34,743 nt of DNA from Chitinispirillales bacterium ANBcel5 (GTDB lineage Bacteria; Fibrobacterota; Chitinivibrionia; Chitinivibrionales; Chitinispirillaceae), in contig JARUKZ010000044.1 in assembly GCA_029688955.1 (NCBI GenBank), positions 1 to 34,743 on the forward strand, written 5' to 3'. The position numbers and the translations under genes were made by a program. Below, in pieces: positions 18,127 through 26,153 of this stretch (its first letter is position 1; the number at the start of each line of letters is the position of its first letter). Under the pieces are notes generated by a model. That model was not told the DNA's origin. It was given only the letters and a program-made list of their open reading frames with translations, and made no database searches.

Positions 18127-20319
18127 TTATGCATTAAACAGAAGTTCACGATATTTTGGCAGCACCCACAAATCATCAGGCATTACCGATTCCAGTGAGT
18201 CGACGTGCTTGCGTACATGCTCCATCTGAGGTAAAACTTCACTGAATAAAAAATCACACCGTTGTTCAAGGCCCATTATCTCTGCCTTTTTGAGAAGCAT
18301 ATCCAATTCCTTAAGATTTCTTCTGACATAGTAGATATCAGCAGTTAAACTTTCAAACATCTCTTTTCTGTCATCAAGAGCACCATTAACCACCTGAATG
18401 GATGTATCGTCCATTAAATCCCTAAAGATCTCAAGACCGCTTGCTATTTCATTTTGATAACTATATGCGGCAGGTAAAATCTGTGTTTTTACAATCTCCA
18501 TTAACGTTTTTGCTTCAATATCGATCACTTTTCCATAGATATCGAGCCAAATAGTGTACCGTGCATTTAGTTCTATTTTTGAAAGCACTTTTTGCCGTTC
18601 AAATAATTCTACCGTTTTAGTGTTTATGTAAGCTTTTAGTGCCTGGGGTGATGAAGGGATGTTTGGCAATCCTCGTTTTTGCGCCTCTATTACCCACTCT
18701 TCACTGTAGTTATTTCCTTCATAAAGAATCGCTTTTGATTCTTTTACTACTTCTGATAACACCTTCATTACTGCGGTGCTAAAATCATAGTTTTCTTTTT
18801 TGGCCTCTATACGCTCAATCATCATATCCATAGCATCAGCTACGATCGTGTTTATAACGGTAATAGATGTTGAGATATTCATGTTACTTCCAAGAGCCCT
18901 GAATTCAAATTTCTGGCCCGTAAAAGCAAAAGGTGATGTTCGGTTACGATCTGTTGTATCCCTCATAAACTGAGGCAACAAACCTACACCAAGATCGATG
19001 ATGTCCTGTTTTTTTGCTTTTTCAATTTTGCCATTCTCAAGCATGTTAATAATTTTGGATAGTTGTTCGCCTAAAAAGATACTTACAATTGCTGGAGGAG
19101 CTTCATTTGCTCCAAGACGGTGTTCATTACCTGCGCTTGCCGCGGATGCGCGCAAAATATCGGAATGCTTATGCACCGCATAGATAATAGAGACTAAAAT
19201 AGTCAAAAACAACAGATTTTCCTCAGGTGTTTCTCCTGGGTTAAGTAGATTATTTCCCTTATCATCCGCAATAGACCAGTTAATATGCTTTCCGCTTCCA
19301 TTTACACCGGCAAAAGGTTTTTCGTGAAGCAGACAGGCAAGATTGTGACGCTGTGCTACCTTTTTCATTACATCCATAAGTAACTGATTGTTATCCGCGG
19401 CAAGATTGGATTTTTCAAAAATTGGCGCGAACTCAAACTGATGAGGTGCTACCTCATTGTGACGGGTGTACACTGGGATCCCAACTTTATACGCCTCTTC
19501 TGCTACATCAGCCATATAGTTAAGCACTCTCTCCTTTATGGAACCAAAGTACTGATCCTCAAGCTGCTGCCCTTTAGGGGATGAAGCGCCAACCAGTGTT
19601 CGTCCGGTAAGCATTAGATCTGAGCGCATCTTGTAATATGCTCTGTCTATTAAAAAGTATTCCTGCTCAGCACCACAGGTAGAATAGACGTTATTTACAT
19701 CTTTTTGGTTGAATAACTTTAATAGCTTAAGAGCAGATTTGCACAGCGCGTCCTCACTTCTTAACAGGGGTAGTTTTTTATCAAGTGCATCTCCGTTATG
19801 AGAGATGAAAATTGTGGGGATACACAGGGTTTTTCCAAGTTCTACCTCTGTAATAAAAGCTGGCGATGAAGGGTCCCAGGCGGTGTAACCACGCGCCTCA
19901 AAGGTCGCCCGTATCCCACCAGAGGGAAATGAAGAGGCATCCGGTTCTCCCTGAATAAGCTTACTGCCCGTAAATTTTTCCATAACTTTGCCGGATTCAG
20001 TCATGGTGATAAAACTGTCATGCTTTTCCGCAGTAAGGCCAGTCATCGGTTGAAACCAGTGAGTATAGGAAGTAGCTCCCTTACTGATTGCCCAATCCTT
20101 CATAGCGTGAGCGATTTCATCGGCCTGTTGCATTGAAATAATTTCCCCGCACTCCTGCCATCGCTTAAAGGCCTCAAATGTTTCCTCAGAAACCATATCC
20201 CGCATTGTTTCATTACTGAAAGTATTAATTCCGAAGTAACTGCTCACAGGAGGCTTGGTTTCAACTTTTTTAACCTTAACTGTATCAATCGATTGAGTTA
20301 CATCGCTGCGGCTGCTCAT
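18127..20319 (-). CDS. glnN: Glutamine synthetase type III
   Basis: A 730-residue GSIII enzyme that makes glutamine from glutamate, ammonia and ATP in the cytosol. Diagnostic motifs are the GSIII N-terminal FPSGGIRATFEARGYTAWDP (131-150), the glutamate-binding AEQEYFLID (217-225), HNEVAPHQFEFAPIFE (287-302) and the ATP-binding NGSGKHINWS (340-349). The length is right for the dodecameric type III form found in Bacteroidetes, Fibrobacterota and cyanobacteria and clearly longer than GSI. GAGGG lies 5 nt before ATG 20319. No ammonium transporter or PII gene is adjacent. The 408-bp upstream gap holds an inverted repeat and a weak sigma-54-like match that could regulate it. Confidence 0.97.
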   Translation of the reverse strand: MSSRSDVTQSIDTVKVKKVETKPPVSSYFGINTFSNETMRDMVSEETFEAFKRWQECGEIISMQQADEIAHAMKDWAISKGATSYTHWFQPMTGLTAEKHDSFITMTESGKVMEKFTGSKLIQGEPDASSFPSGGIRATFEARGYTAWDPSSPAFITEVELGKTLCIPTIFISHNGDALDKKLPLLRSEDALCKSALKLLKLFNQKDVNNVYSTCGAEQEYFLIDRAYYKMRSDLMLTGRTLVGASSPKGQQLEDQYFGSIKERVLNYMADVAEEAYKVGIPVYTRHNEVAPHQFEFAPIFEKSNLAADNNQLLMDVMKKVAQRHNLACLLHEKPFAGVNGSGKHINWSIADDKGNNLLNPGETPEENLLFLTILVSIIYAVHKHSDILRASAASAGNEHRLGANEAPPAIVSIFLGEQLSKIINMLENGKIEKAKKQDIIDLGVGLLPQFMRDTTDRNRTSPFAFTGQKFEFRALGSNMNISTSITVINTIVADAMDMMIERIEAKKENYDFSTAVMKVLSEVVKESKAILYEGNNYSEEWVIEAQKRGLPNIPSSPQALKAYINTKTVELFERQKVLSKIELNARYTIWLDIYGKVIDIEAKTLMEIVKTQILPAAYSYQNEIASGLEIFRDLMDDTSIQVVNGALDDRKEMFESLTADIYYVRRNLKELDMLLKKAEIMGLEQRCDFLFSEVLPQMEHVRKHVDSLESVMPDDLWVLPKYRELLFNA

Positions 20320-20727
20320 AAATCCCTCGCTTTAATTATCTGGCCCAAAGATTTCCGTCACTTAAGAAATAATCATGCCAGAACATAAATGTCACTGTTT
20401 TTACTGTTTTTTCCCGTTTTGCAGGCTGTAATGATGCCTTTTTTTGTTACAAAATTGTATTGCAGCACATTTTTGTAACATAAATGCAACACCTGTTACA
20501 GCCACCAGCTCTTTTGTGCTGCACCTCTGTACCTGAAAAGTGTTTGATCAAATGAATTGATTCTAACCCACCGGGCAGGACTTTTCTGAAGAAGTCTGCA
20601 CCAAAACGCCCAAAGGGCAGTCTCAGGCACAACCCTACAAATATACATCAGGCGAGCATTACCTACAGAACTCATTCACCCTGCCAGGGCAAACAATTAC
20701 TTACGCATCACACACTTTACCCCTATT
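20320..20727. other. Intergenic region upstream of glnN
   Basis: 408 bp downstream of the AsmA-like gene and upstream of glnN, both leftward. Contents: the perfect inverted repeat at 20445-20480; a sequence on the minus strand from 20380 to 20365 (TGGCATGATTATTTCT) that matches the sigma-54 -24 element but has TC instead of GC at -12; a short CCCTGCCAGGG palindrome at 20679-20689. No convincing gene or RNA is seen. Confidence 0.55.
20445..20480. promoter_or_regulatory. Inverted repeat upstream of glnN, possible operator
   Basis: TGTTACAAAA (20445-20454) and TTTTGTAACA (20471-20480) are perfect 10-bp inverted arms separated by 16 bp. After one T-T mismatch, three more pairs form (TGT/ACA), leaving an 8-nt loop. 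It sits 126-161 bp upstream of the glnN start. It does not fit the GlnR/TnrA or NtrC consensus. It could be an operator or a transcribed hairpin. Confidence 0.4.
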
Positions 20728-22002
20728 TTATCTGCGGGTTCTAAAAATACTCCTTATCCCCTGCCCCACATCATCAACCGCAGCTCCCACCGCTCTTCTT
20801 ACCGTACCCCGCTCAAGCTCTATTGCTGGTTGGTATACCTTTCCAAACAGCCTGCACCGTACCATAGCATTCCCATCATCGGTACTTTCAAGGGATGATG
20901 CAGCCACGCGTGGTAATTCACTAACAATGGCCTGATAAAGTGTGGCTTCAACCTGCTGATCGATATACAGTTCAGGATTAATCCATCCAGAAGCAGTGAA
21001 ATCCAACTGATCACCATAGCCCCGTGTTTCAGTCATAACTTTGCCGCTCTTTATCTCAAACTCAGAACTGATCTCCCTGAATGCTAATCTGCTAAGCACC
21101 GGCGCAACCATGTTAGAAACCAATGAGCGCTGAAATGAAAATTCTTTCAGCTGCACATCCCTGGCCCGCAATTCACCGCTAATTATAAGGGAGTCGATGT
21201 CCGCAACGCTTTCATCAACACGGATAGATACATCAACTTTACCACTGAGCTCCCCGGTTTTATCATCAATCACACCTGATAATACTTGAAGGTCACTCCC
21301 GCGGATTTCAACATTTGCTCTGGTCAGTGTTTTCTTTTTTAGGTCAATTGCGCCACCGAGCCTGAGTCTTCCATTCAGTAGTTCACCCCTTGCTGATCGC
21401 ACCCTGATTCCAGACTCTCTAAGAAGGAGTGACGATCTTAGATCTCTCACCACCTTTTTATCATTTAACCTCACCTCTTCTAACCGCAGCGCCCCTTTCA
21501 GTGTTCTTCCCCACGACTTTCGTAGCCTTACATCACCACCTCTCAGGTAAACATCAGTTCCCTTTTCACAAAGCACTCTGAAACTAAGCCCTGACACATC
21601 TATCCGTCTGAGTCCGGTGGTAGTAGAGAGTTTCTCTATCCCCTCAGCAGTGGTCTCAAAGGGTGAGTTTAAAATTTTGTAGAAGTAATCTGCTCTTTGC
21701 TCATGAGGAGTGATTCTGCCAGCGACTCCCCCGACAGCAGCAAAGAGCAGATTCATCCTAAACCTTAAATCATCAATTTGTACCCAATATGAGCTGTCCT
21801 GAGAGATCTTCTTACTTAAAAAGCTGTCCCGTATTCGTATCCCACTCCAGAGTGAAACTGAGACGTTCCCAAAGAGAGCCGAATCCGCACCATAGGAGTG
21901 TATAATTTCCCTGGCCATTCGATCGAAAGATCCATGGTTAAGGGGGATAAAGCCGAACAAAAAAAGTACTGAACACGCAAGTGCTGCAGTGGAAAGTAGC
22001 AT
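20728..22002 (-). CDS. AsmA/TamB-like envelope protein
   Basis: A 424-residue protein with an N-terminal hydrophobic segment (LLSTAALACSVLFLFGFIPL), either an anchor or an uncleaved signal, and a long beta-rich body (GALRLEEVRL, GRLRLGGAIDLKKKTL, KVMTETRGYGDQLDFTASGW) typical of AsmA-type proteins that bridge the inner and outer membrane. It should lie in the periplasm. ATG 22002 has no Shine-Dalgarno; an in-frame CTG at 22041 has GGGAG 7 nt upstream and would add 13 residues including Lys, Arg and Lys, giving a normal basic N-region. Family assignment is by pattern only. The sigma-54 activator gene is divergent. Confidence 0.65.
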   Translation of the reverse strand: MLLSTAALACSVLFLFGFIPLNHGSFDRMAREIIHSYGADSALFGNVSVSLWSGIRIRDSFLSKKISQDSSYWVQIDDLRFRMNLLFAAVGGVAGRITPHEQRADYFYKILNSPFETTAEGIEKLSTTTGLRRIDVSGLSFRVLCEKGTDVYLRGGDVRLRKSWGRTLKGALRLEEVRLNDKKVVRDLRSSLLLRESGIRVRSARGELLNGRLRLGGAIDLKKKTLTRANVEIRGSDLQVLSGVIDDKTGELSGKVDVSIRVDESVADIDSLIISGELRARDVQLKEFSFQRSLVSNMVAPVLSRLAFREISSEFEIKSGKVMTETRGYGDQLDFTASGWINPELYIDQQVEATLYQAIVSELPRVAASSLESTDDGNAMVRCRLFGKVYQPAIELERGTVRRAVGAAVDDVGQGIRSIFRTRR

Positions 22003-22157
22003 TTGCTTTATCTGTCTGTTCTTATTTGATGTTGTGCTCAGAATACAGCTCCCGGTCTATAACAGATATAGTTTAAAGTATAAAAATCGGTTGAAAATCT
22101 GCGATTTAAAAGTATTTTTTAAGCTCTGAAGTATAAAAATACATCTTTTACAGGAAA

Positions 22158-23564
22158 GTGGTACCGAATCAGATGCCAAGAGATGGTGGTGATAAAGAGG
22201 AGCGCCAGAAGAGAGTACTGCTAATCAGTACAGATTTCTCTTTCAGGGCAAAATTCCGTGCAAGTTTTACAGAACTGGGGTATCGGATACTCGAATCTGA
22301 CAGTCAGGCGACTGCTTTTACTATCCTTGAACGTGAACCTGAGATAGACGCGGTGTTTTTTGATATAGAGAAGATGCCTGCCTCAGAGGTCGATCTGATA
22401 AGTTTTATCAGAACCCGTCATAGTGCAGAAGTGGTGGTGCTTGCATCAATAAATGAGCTTGAAGAAGCGAGCAAGACACTTCGAAGCGGTGCTTCCTTCT
22501 ATCTTATAAAGCCTATAGCCATACCGGATCTTAAATCGGTTCTGGAAAAACTGACAGCGCGATCTCAGAGACAGTTTGAGCAAAAAGAACTTGAGCAACG
22601 TTTTCTTTCGGATTTGATGTCCGGGAGCCAATCGATGCAAAAGATTTTGAAGCTTTCAATGAAAATCGCTCCCACAAGCTCTACAGTTTTAATTGGGGGT
22701 GAAAGCGGAACAGGTAAGGAGTTTTTTGCCCGAATTATCCATCGGATGTCTAAGCGCTACGAAAGCCGCTTTGTGGCTATGAACTGTGGAGCTGTTCCAG
22801 ACGCTCTCTTTGAAAGTGAATTCTTCGGGCACAAAAAGGGAGCATTTACCGGTGCTGATCGTGATAAAGAGGGACTGGTTGAGGCAGCACATAACGGTAC
22901 ACTTTTTCTCGATGAAATCGGAGAGCTCTCCCCCCCGGCTCAGGTCAAACTTCTGCGGTTTCTCCAGGACCGGGAGTTTAGAAGAATTGGTGATACCAGT
23001 TCAAGAACCGTAGATGTGCGCGTAATTGCTGCAACTAACCGTGATCTTAGAAAACAGATGCAGGAAGGTTCCTTTAGAGAGGATCTTTACTTTAGACTTA
23101 ACGTCTTCTACCTCTATCTTCCCCCTTTAAGGGAACGCAAAGAAACCATACCAACGCTGGTACATCTGTTTTTGCATCGATTCAACCGCCTGTTTAACAA
23201 AAACATTATCCGTGTTTCAAAAAATGCTGAGTCGATTATTGCAAATTACAGCTATCCGGGAAATATCCGTGAGCTTGAAAATATTATTGAACACGCTGTG
23301 GTTTTAGCTGATGGCGATGAGATTACAGAGCGTGATCTGCCCGACTTTATGTTCAGGAACAGACTTTTGCTTTCGGCTCCCCAGGCTGACACCTCTTTGT
23401 CATCACCGGAGAAAGTGATGACCCTGGGAGAGGTGGAGAAAGCCCACATTCAGTTTGTTCTTGGCCTCACTTCACACAATTATACAGAAACTGCCAAAAA
23501 GCTTGGAATTTCTCGTTCTACGCTTTGGCGTAAAGTAAAGGATTATCAACTGGATGAAAAATGA
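22158..23564 (+). CDS. NtrC-family sigma-54-dependent response regulator
   Basis: A 468-residue activator. The N-terminal receiver (18-133) has the likely phospho-acceptor Asp69 (VFFDIEKM) and Lys118, but its acidic pocket is poor (LLISTDFSF has only one acidic residue). The AAA+ domain has Walker A GGESGTGK (180-187), the sigma-54 contact loop GAFTGA (228-233), Walker B LFLDEIGE (249-256) and the arginine region FREDLYFRLNVF. The C-terminal Fis-type helix-turn-helix (TAKKLGISRSTLWRKVKDY) binds DNA. GTG 22158 follows AGGAAA closely; ATG 22173 is an alternative. No kinase gene is adjacent. A strong sigma-54 promoter lies 0.9 kb downstream, before the betaine-binding gene, and is a good target candidate. 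Confidence 0.95.
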   Translation: MVPNQMPRDGGDKEERQKRVLLISTDFSFRAKFRASFTELGYRILESDSQATAFTILEREPEIDAVFFDIEKMPASEVDLISFIRTRHSAEVVVLASINELEEASKTLRSGASFYLIKPIAIPDLKSVLEKLTARSQRQFEQKELEQRFLSDLMSGSQSMQKILKLSMKIAPTSSTVLIGGESGTGKEFFARIIHRMSKRYESRFVAMNCGAVPDALFESEFFGHKKGAFTGADRDKEGLVEAAHNGTLFLDEIGELSPPAQVKLLRFLQDREFRRIGDTSSRTVDVRVIAATNRDLRKQMQEGSFREDLYFRLNVFYLYLPPLRERKETIPTLVHLFLHRFNRLFNKNIIRVSKNAESIIANYSYPGNIRELENIIEHAVVLADGDEITERDLPDFMFRNRLLLSAPQADTSLSSPEKVMTLGEVEKAHIQFVLGLTSHNYTETAKKLGISRSTLWRKVKDYQLDEK

Positions 23565-23967
23565 GATTACTATAAGAGTTTACTACGAAGATACCGATTG
23601 TGGAAATGTCGTCTATTACGCAAATTATCTTAAGTACATGGAACGTGGCAGGACCGAATTTCTTCGTGAATGTGGTATTGAGTTAGCCGACTATCAATCC
23701 AATGATATTCTTTTTGCAGTTATTGATGCCAAAGTTAAATACAAATTCCCGGCACGCTATAATGACCTTCTTTCTGTTCAAACGGTCATAAAAGAATACT
23801 CCGCCGCGTCTGTTACATTTTCCACTTCGATCTTTAATCAAAACAAAAAACTGCTGTCACAGGGTGATGTCAGACTTGCATGTATCAACTCTGTTACAGG
23901 TCGCCCTTCCAAATTCCCCCCGGAGGTCATGGAAGCTATTACTGATAAACAGTTGGGTAACAGGTGA
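23554..23967 (+). CDS. ybgC: YbgC-type acyl-CoA thioesterase
   Basis: A 137-residue hotdog-fold thioesterase. The signature YYEDTDCGNVVYYANYLKYM (9-28) includes the catalytic Asp, and ERGRTEFLRECGI follows. YbgC hydrolyses acyl-CoA or acyl-ACP and is often linked to the Tol-Pal system, but no tol genes are present here. It overlaps the activator gene by 11 bp and the next ORF by 4 bp (GTGA), so it is translationally coupled to both. Confidence 0.92.
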   Translation: MKNEITIRVYYEDTDCGNVVYYANYLKYMERGRTEFLRECGIELADYQSNDILFAVIDAKVKYKFPARYNDLLSVQTVIKEYSAASVTFSTSIFNQNKKLLSQGDVRLACINSVTGRPSKFPPEVMEAITDKQLGNR

Positions 23968-24339
23968 AAAAAGTAACCTATCTACGCTGTGATTTTCATG
24001 AGGAAAGACATGAAAAAAGAATCTCTTTCCTCTATCAGTTTCTTCTGGACGTTCCCTACCTGATGATTCGAGGGGTTATACCCTCTTTGGATGCGGTAAA
24101 TGAAGTTCTTATGAGAGGTGGTGGTGATGGCGGAATGGGGCCCGGTGCTATTTCAGATTACAGCGCGCGAATATGAAGAAGTCATAGCAAAGTGGAAAGC
24201 CATGGATCCGGAGGCAGAGTATCATGAAGGTAACTTTCGCTATAATCCAAAACATTTTATTGAAGACAGTACTATCAGTTCGGTAAAAGACCACATGACC
24301 TACCTTCGCCTCGCTGCTGAAAAATACAGTGACTCATGA
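23964..24339 (+). pseudogene. Small conserved-looking protein, frameshifted at a G run
   Basis: Two overlapping ORFs together read as one ~124-residue protein. The first (GTG 23964) runs MKKVTYLRCDFHEER to a glycine-rich GGGDGGMGP and then stops at 24176; the second frame carries GPVLFQITAREYEEVIAKW to TGA 24337-24339. Removing one G from the run 24137-24140 joins them as DGGMGPVLFQITAREYEE. I do not recognise the family. Coupled to ybgC by a GTGA overlap. The break may be a true mutation or a homopolymer error. Confidence 0.6.
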
Positions 24340-24477
24340 TTTAGCTTACCCCTCCCAAACTCCTGGTTTCGCAGCCCTCTTTTAAATTGTGCAACGGTTA
24401 TTCTCATATCCAGTGGTAATTTTTGGCAAAATCGCTAAAAATCATACGTTTAAACCCGTCTATAAACCCAACAAAGC

Positions 24478-24493
24478 TGGCATATCAATTGCT
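24478..24493 (+). promoter_or_regulatory. Sigma-54 promoter upstream of the betaine-binding lipoprotein
   Basis: TGGCATATCAATTGCT matches the consensus TGGCACGN4TTGCW at all key positions: GG at -24 and GC at -12 with exact spacing. The predicted start is near 24503, about 175 bp before the ATG at 24680. The 24340-24679 gap also holds a TTTTGGCAAAA palindrome at 24421-24431, about 57 bp upstream, which could be an activator site. Confidence 0.75.
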
Positions 24494-24504
24494 TTATTTG
24501 CAAC

Positions 24505-24521
24505 GATACAATTTTTGTATC
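24505..24521. promoter_or_regulatory. Perfect palindrome at the expected transcription start
   Basis: GATACAA (24505-24511) and TTGTATC (24515-24521) flank a TTT centre. It coincides with the +1 region predicted from the sigma-54 promoter, so it could be a repressor operator or a 5' hairpin in the transcript. A second small inverted repeat, GCGC-ATTAG-GCGC, follows at about 24524-24536. Confidence 0.45.
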
Positions 24522-24679
24522 ATCGCGCATTAGGCGCAGATAGTTTGCTTCTGTTTTAATCATTTTCACCAAAAGGTACTACATAAATTATAACGCTTAA
24601 AGCAGATTTCTAACCTTTTAATCGGGATTAAAACTTCAGCAATAAAGACGTAACGTAACTTAATCTAAAGGAGTTTGGT

Positions 24680-25531
24680 ATGAGAAGATTTACAGTGGCT
24701 TTTATGGTGTTTGTTGTAGCTTTTATGATTGCCTGCCCACCCCCTGAAGAAAGGGTGATAACTATTGCCTATGTCGAACGGGCACCCGATATCGCAACCA
24801 CCAATTTAGTCGCCGCCGTTATGCAGGAACAGATGGGAATTGGGGTTAATCTTATCTCTTCTACTACCGCTGATATGTGGGAAGCGGTTGCTACCGGTGA
24901 GGCCGATGCCATGGTTAGTGCATGGTTGCCTACCACGGATGAACAATACCTGGCACAGACCGATGAACGGGTAGTAGTGCTCAGCCCTATCCTTGAAGGT
25001 ACAAGAACAGGACTGGTGGTTCCTCAATATGTAGAAGTGGAATCCATTGAAGATCTTGATGATGAAGCGCAACAATTTGACAACCAAATCATTGGTGTTG
25101 AACCTGATGCTGGTATTATGGTGGTGACAGAAAGAGCTATGCAGGAGTATGAACTGGAAGAGTTTCAGCTGGTTGAGGGAAGTGATGATGAGATGACTTC
25201 TGAGCTTGAAAGCGCAATAGAAGAGGTGCAATGGATAGTGGTTACAGGAATGTATCCTCACTGGATGTTTGAAGAATTTGACCTCGAATGGTTGGAAGAT
25301 CCTGAAGGCTTGTTTGGTGAAAATGAGTTTATCGCATCGGTGGTAAGAATTAACCTTAGTGAAGAGATGCCCGATGTATACCAATTTCTCGATAACTTTT
25401 CCTTAACCACCCAAGAATTGCAGCAGCTTATGCAAGCCAACCGCGAACCTGCTACGAATCCCTACGAAAATGCCGTTCAATGGATACAGCAAAACGAAAC
25501 CAGAGTTCAGGAGTGGATACCGCAGGATTAG
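24680..25531 (+). CDS. Glycine betaine/quaternary amine binding lipoprotein (OpuAC/ProX-like), lysine-free
   Basis: A 283-residue exported lipoprotein of the OpuAC family, which captures glycine betaine or related osmolytes for an ABC importer. The N-terminus (RRFTVAFMVFVVAFMIAC) is a lipoprotein signal with the modified Cys at 19. IAYVERAPDIATTNL, ADMWEAVATGEADAMVSAWL and SAWLPTTDEQYL match the family, the last resembling the aromatic ligand-site loop. It contains no lysine, while Asp and Glu are abundant; this fits a periplasmic protein facing high salt or pH. No permease or ATPase gene is adjacent. AAAGGAG lies 7 nt before the ATG, a sigma-54 promoter lies upstream and a strong terminator downstream, so it is a single-gene unit. 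Confidence 0.9.
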   Translation: MRRFTVAFMVFVVAFMIACPPPEERVITIAYVERAPDIATTNLVAAVMQEQMGIGVNLISSTTADMWEAVATGEADAMVSAWLPTTDEQYLAQTDERVVVLSPILEGTRTGLVVPQYVEVESIEDLDDEAQQFDNQIIGVEPDAGIMVVTERAMQEYELEEFQLVEGSDDEMTSELESAIEEVQWIVVTGMYPHWMFEEFDLEWLEDPEGLFGENEFIASVVRINLSEEMPDVYQFLDNFSLTTQELQQLMQANREPATNPYENAVQWIQQNETRVQEWIPQD

Positions 25532-25582
25532 TGATTAGTGGATAGTGCACTGTCTATCTTTACATAACCAACTACAATGACT

Positions 25583-25614
25583 TAGCCCAACCGCAAGGAA
25601 GGGCTATTTTTTTT
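25583..25614 (+). terminator. Intrinsic terminator after the betaine-binding gene
   Basis: TAGCCC (25583-25588) pairs with GGGCTA (25601-25606); symmetric AA internal loops and a CC/GG pair close a GCAA tetraloop, followed by eight T residues. It begins 52 bp after the stop codon. Confidence 0.9.
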
Positions 25615-25620
25615 GCACCC

Positions 25621-25794
25621 CTACTTGTTCGCTTCCAGCGACTCTAAAACAAGTGGCTCAAAGTGATTTTTTAAGTATCGCTCTGTTTGATCCATAGACA
25701 TAACACTGTCTGATATTATAAGCATCATTTTAACTAAGCGATTGTAAGAATTAATCCCTGATACTATCTTTACGCTTTTATATTTATATTTTCC
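25621..25794 (-). pseudogene. 3' remnant of an unidentified gene
   Basis: The minus frame is open for 57 codons before TAG at 25621-25623, and the end reads like a real protein: MDQTERYLKNHFEPLVLES then LEANK. Upstream it continues through SVKIVSGINSYNRLVK with no start before an in-frame TGA at 25795-25797. A 35-residue ORF could start at ATG 25728, but it lacks a ribosome-binding site. I read it as the tail of a decayed gene; the family is not recognised. Confidence 0.35.
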
Positions 25795-26153
25795 TCAGGA
25801 GTTATTTAGGGCTTAATGAAAAAATAAGTGGCATACGAATAGGAACAATACTTCCTCATGTGAAATTAAACCCCCTTATAACTACAGACAAACACTAGAA
25901 ATCATTTTACTGCACACTAACTTTTAGGTCCCGTAGGGATCGCCTGTTTATAGCACCAAATAGCCCAAACAATAATTCCTCATCCGGAGGGACGCATTCC
26001 TCATCACGCATCGGTTATGACTATTGAAAGTCTCTGCGGGATGGGAATGATTTTTATTTCCTCTCCCCTCTCCATTGACCCACTACTCCACCTGTTATAT
26101 ATTGTATTAAGTCCAAAAAATCATCTCACAACACCCAAAGGAGCTTACCTATA
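25795..26153. other. Gene-poor region before the OmpA-like module
   Basis: About 360 bp with no credible ORF. It holds the palindrome at 25927-25941, followed by a stretch with GTTTATAGCACC that resembles dispersed repeats of other bacteria, and a GGAGGGACGCATTCC motif near 25986-26000. The promoter and ribosome-binding site (AAGGAG at about 26138) of the next gene lie at its end. Confidence 0.5.
25927..25941. repeat. Short dispersed palindrome TCCC-GTA-GGGA
   Basis: TCCC and GGGA arms around GTA. Related palindromes are GTCCC-TAC-GGGAC at 30300-30312 and ACCCC-GTA-GGGGT at 31312-31324, all in non-coding accessory DNA. Confidence 0.5.

Noticed and set aside
20445..20480. GlnR/TnrA binding site
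   Set aside because: The spacing and half-sites do not fit TGTNA-N7-TNACA.
20447..20632. 61-residue minus-strand ORF in the glnN upstream region
   Set aside because: Cys-rich chance frame overlapping an inverted repeat, without a ribosome-binding site.
24806..25384. 192-residue minus-strand ORF inside the betaine-binding gene
   Set aside because: Antisense shadow of a clear OpuAC-type protein; its His/Phe-rich sequence reflects the reverse of acidic codons.
25842..25858. Sigma-54 promoter starting TGGCATACGAATAGG
   Set aside because: It has a -24-like TGGCA but no GC at -12 with the required spacing.
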